Assembly: GCA_030450655.1 (NCBI GenBank)
Contig: JAKDIE010000053.1
Location: 1-7,825, forward strand
Direction of reading: 5' to 3'
Length of the DNA stretch: 7,825 bases
From: Ruaniaceae bacterium
Lineage (GTDB): Bacteria > Actinomycetota > Actinomycetes > Actinomycetales > Actinomycetaceae
Shown here: positions 6,782-7,825 of the stretch, piece by piece
How the letters are laid out: each line of letters opens with the position of its first letter
Position numbering within the stretch: the first letter of the stretch is position 1
Notes under the pieces: generated by a model
What the model was told of the DNA's origin: nothing
What the model saw: only the letters and a program-made list of their open reading frames with translations
The model's database searches: none
Made by a program: the position numbers and the translations under genes

Positions 6782-7759
6782 TTAGGTGGTGTGGGGCAGG
6801 AGGTGGAGCAGCGATACTTCGGGTCGGCACGCGAAGCGGACCGGCGCGTGCGGGGAGGTGCCCACGCCCGCGGAAATGTTCAGCCACATCGGTGGGCGTG
6901 AAGGATCGGCCGTGGCGAGTTTCGCTTGTTCACGCGGGTATGGCGCAAGAAGTCGACGGGGCTCGATGAGTTCACCATCGGGCCTCAGCCCGGGCCAGCC
7001 TTGGAGCCCGCTCGCGCGCCAGGTGGGGATGTCCGCATTGTTGACCAGTGCGCCATAGAACGGGACGCACACCTGCCCGCCATGCGTATGGCCGGCAAGC
7101 GCAAGGTCGCTTCCATCGTTCCATGCGGAATCGAGTACGCGGGTGTAGGGGGCGTGAAGGAGAGCCAGTTGGAGATCTCCGTGATCGGCGTCGGGCTCTG
7201 GATACCGGTCATAGCCCACATGCGGGTCATTGACACCCACGAGTGCGAGATTCAGCCCGTTGACCACTACGTGGGTCCGGGCGTTGTTGAGATCGGTCCA
7301 TCCGGCTGCCACGAGGGTATCCGCGAACGCTTCGGCTGGTAGATCGGGCGCAGAGATGGTGGGCGGTTCATCACCTGAGCCGAAATAGACGATCGGGCTC
7401 TTGAACGCACCGGAGACGTAATCGTGCGAGCCAAAGACAAACGCGCCGGGAAGCTCAAGCAGCGGCTGGAGAGCCTCCGTGCAGGTAGCAGGACCAGTGG
7501 GGTCGCCAAAATTGTCCCCGGTGAGCACCACGAAATCGGGCTTGAGTGCGGCCAGTGAGCGCACGAAACTCACGCGCGGGCGATCACGCCGCGTGAGGTG
7601 CAAATCGCTGATGTGGAGGATCGTGAGGGGCCGTGGCGTGCGCGTCTCGATGGTGTGGGTCCGCACGGTGAAACCATGCCGCGCCTCAGCGAGACCCCAA
7701 AGGAGTGCCGCGGTGCCGCCGGCCGCACCCGCCGCGAGTGCCCGCACAATTGGGTGCAC
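6782..7759 (-). CDS. Membrane-anchored metallophosphoesterase (calcineurin-like)
   Basis: This 325-residue two-metal phosphoesterase has an N-terminal hydrophobic segment (about 5-22), probably a membrane anchor. The ordered motifs are ISDLHL (Asp52, His54), TGDN (Asp82), GSHD (110-113), LLHAP (His202) and GHTHGGQ (His224, His226), followed by a C-terminal ISAGVGTSPHAPVRF signature. This set resembles a conserved actinobacterial protein found next to class A penicillin-binding protein genes, such as Mycobacterium tuberculosis Rv3683 as I recall it. The substrate of that group is not known to me. GSHD departs from the usual GNHD/E: the Asn is Ser. The start is taken as GTG (7759-7757), two bases after the stop of the preceding gene; no ATG exists before the catalytic core, and a second GTG at codon 5 is possible. 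Close spacing suggests co-transcription with the preceding gene. Confidence 0.88.
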   Translation of the reverse strand: MHPIVRALAAGAAGGTAALLWGLAEARHGFTVRTHTIETRTPRPLTILHISDLHLTRRDRPRVSFVRSLAALKPDFVVLTGDNFGDPTGPATCTEALQPLLELPGAFVFGSHDYVSGAFKSPIVYFGSGDEPPTISAPDLPAEAFADTLVAAGWTDLNNARTHVVVNGLNLALVGVNDPHVGYDRYPEPDADHGDLQLALLHAPYTRVLDSAWNDGSDLALAGHTHGGQVCVPFYGALVNNADIPTWRASGLQGWPGLRPDGELIEPRRLLAPYPREQAKLATADPSRPPMWLNISAGVGTSPHAPVRFACRPEVSLLHLLPHTT

Positions 7760-7761
7760 CG

Positions 7762-7825
7762 CTAGTTGTTCCCGCCCCGGCTGCCGCCACCACGATCCCC
7801 GCCGCCAGCATCGGGCTCGGGTGCG
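7762..7825 (-). CDS. C-terminal end of an upstream gene with a Gly/Arg/Asp-rich tail, possibly a class A penicillin-binding protein
   Basis: Only the last 20 codons before the TAG at 7764-7762 are present. They read as Ala-Pro-Glu-Pro-Asp-Ala followed by GGGDRGGGSRGGNN. Low-complexity glycine-rich tails of this kind are common at the C-terminus of actinobacterial bifunctional transglycosylase/transpeptidases, and such a gene (ponA-type) often precedes this metallophosphoesterase family. The frame is supported by the two-base spacing to the next start, but no catalytic domain is visible, so the identity rests on context alone. Confidence 0.5.
   Translation of the reverse strand, partial: APEPDAGGGDRGGGSRGGNN

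Overview
The window is high-GC DNA with GC-rich codon use. Its proteins most resemble those of Actinomycetota: the aspartate-semialdehyde dehydrogenase, a corynebacterial PtsG-like sugar permease, and a membrane-anchored metallophosphoesterase lying just downstream of a gene with a Gly-rich C-terminal tail. A genus cannot be named from this sequence. The tRNA lacks an encoded CCA end, which is also compatible with an actinobacterium.

Layout, left to right. (1) 2-742, plus strand: the C-terminal two thirds of asd (lysine/threonine/methionine biosynthesis), cut by the window edge. (2) 763-6403, minus strand: a three-gene sugar operon, read from right to left. It comprises an EIIA-HPr-EI fusion (862 aa), a PtsG-like EIIBC permease (587 aa), and a YihS/mannose-isomerase-like AGE-family enzyme (408 aa). 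(3) 6404-6662: a 259-base non-coding stretch. It carries the probable operon promoter inside a cluster of five GCGCCA/TGGCGC half-sites, then three strong hairpins, the last with a U-rich tail on the minus strand. (4) 6663-6736, minus strand: tRNA-Pro(CGG). (5) 6782-7759, minus strand: a metallophosphoesterase, preceded by the last codons of another minus-strand gene that ends at 7762.

How it works together: the operon appears to encode a whole phosphorelay in two polypeptides. Phosphate would pass from PEP to EI His482, HPr His187 and EIIA His78, all on one chain, then to EIIB Cys23 on the permease, and finally to an incoming hexose, probably glucose and/or mannose. The third gene predicts an aldose-ketose isomerase of the D-mannose/sulfoquinovose type, which points to mannose-like sugars. 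However, that family acts on unphosphorylated sugars, while a PTS delivers sugar phosphates, so the pairing is unexplained.

The most interesting points are: relocation of EIIA from the permease to the EI chain; a second, cysteine-less EIIB-like domain at the permease C-terminus; a perfect 9-bp inverted repeat whose 3' arm covers the isomerase start codon with the Shine-Dalgarno in the loop; the half-site cluster around the operon promoter; and the structured trailer after the tRNA. I saw no CRISPR array, insertion sequence or defence system.
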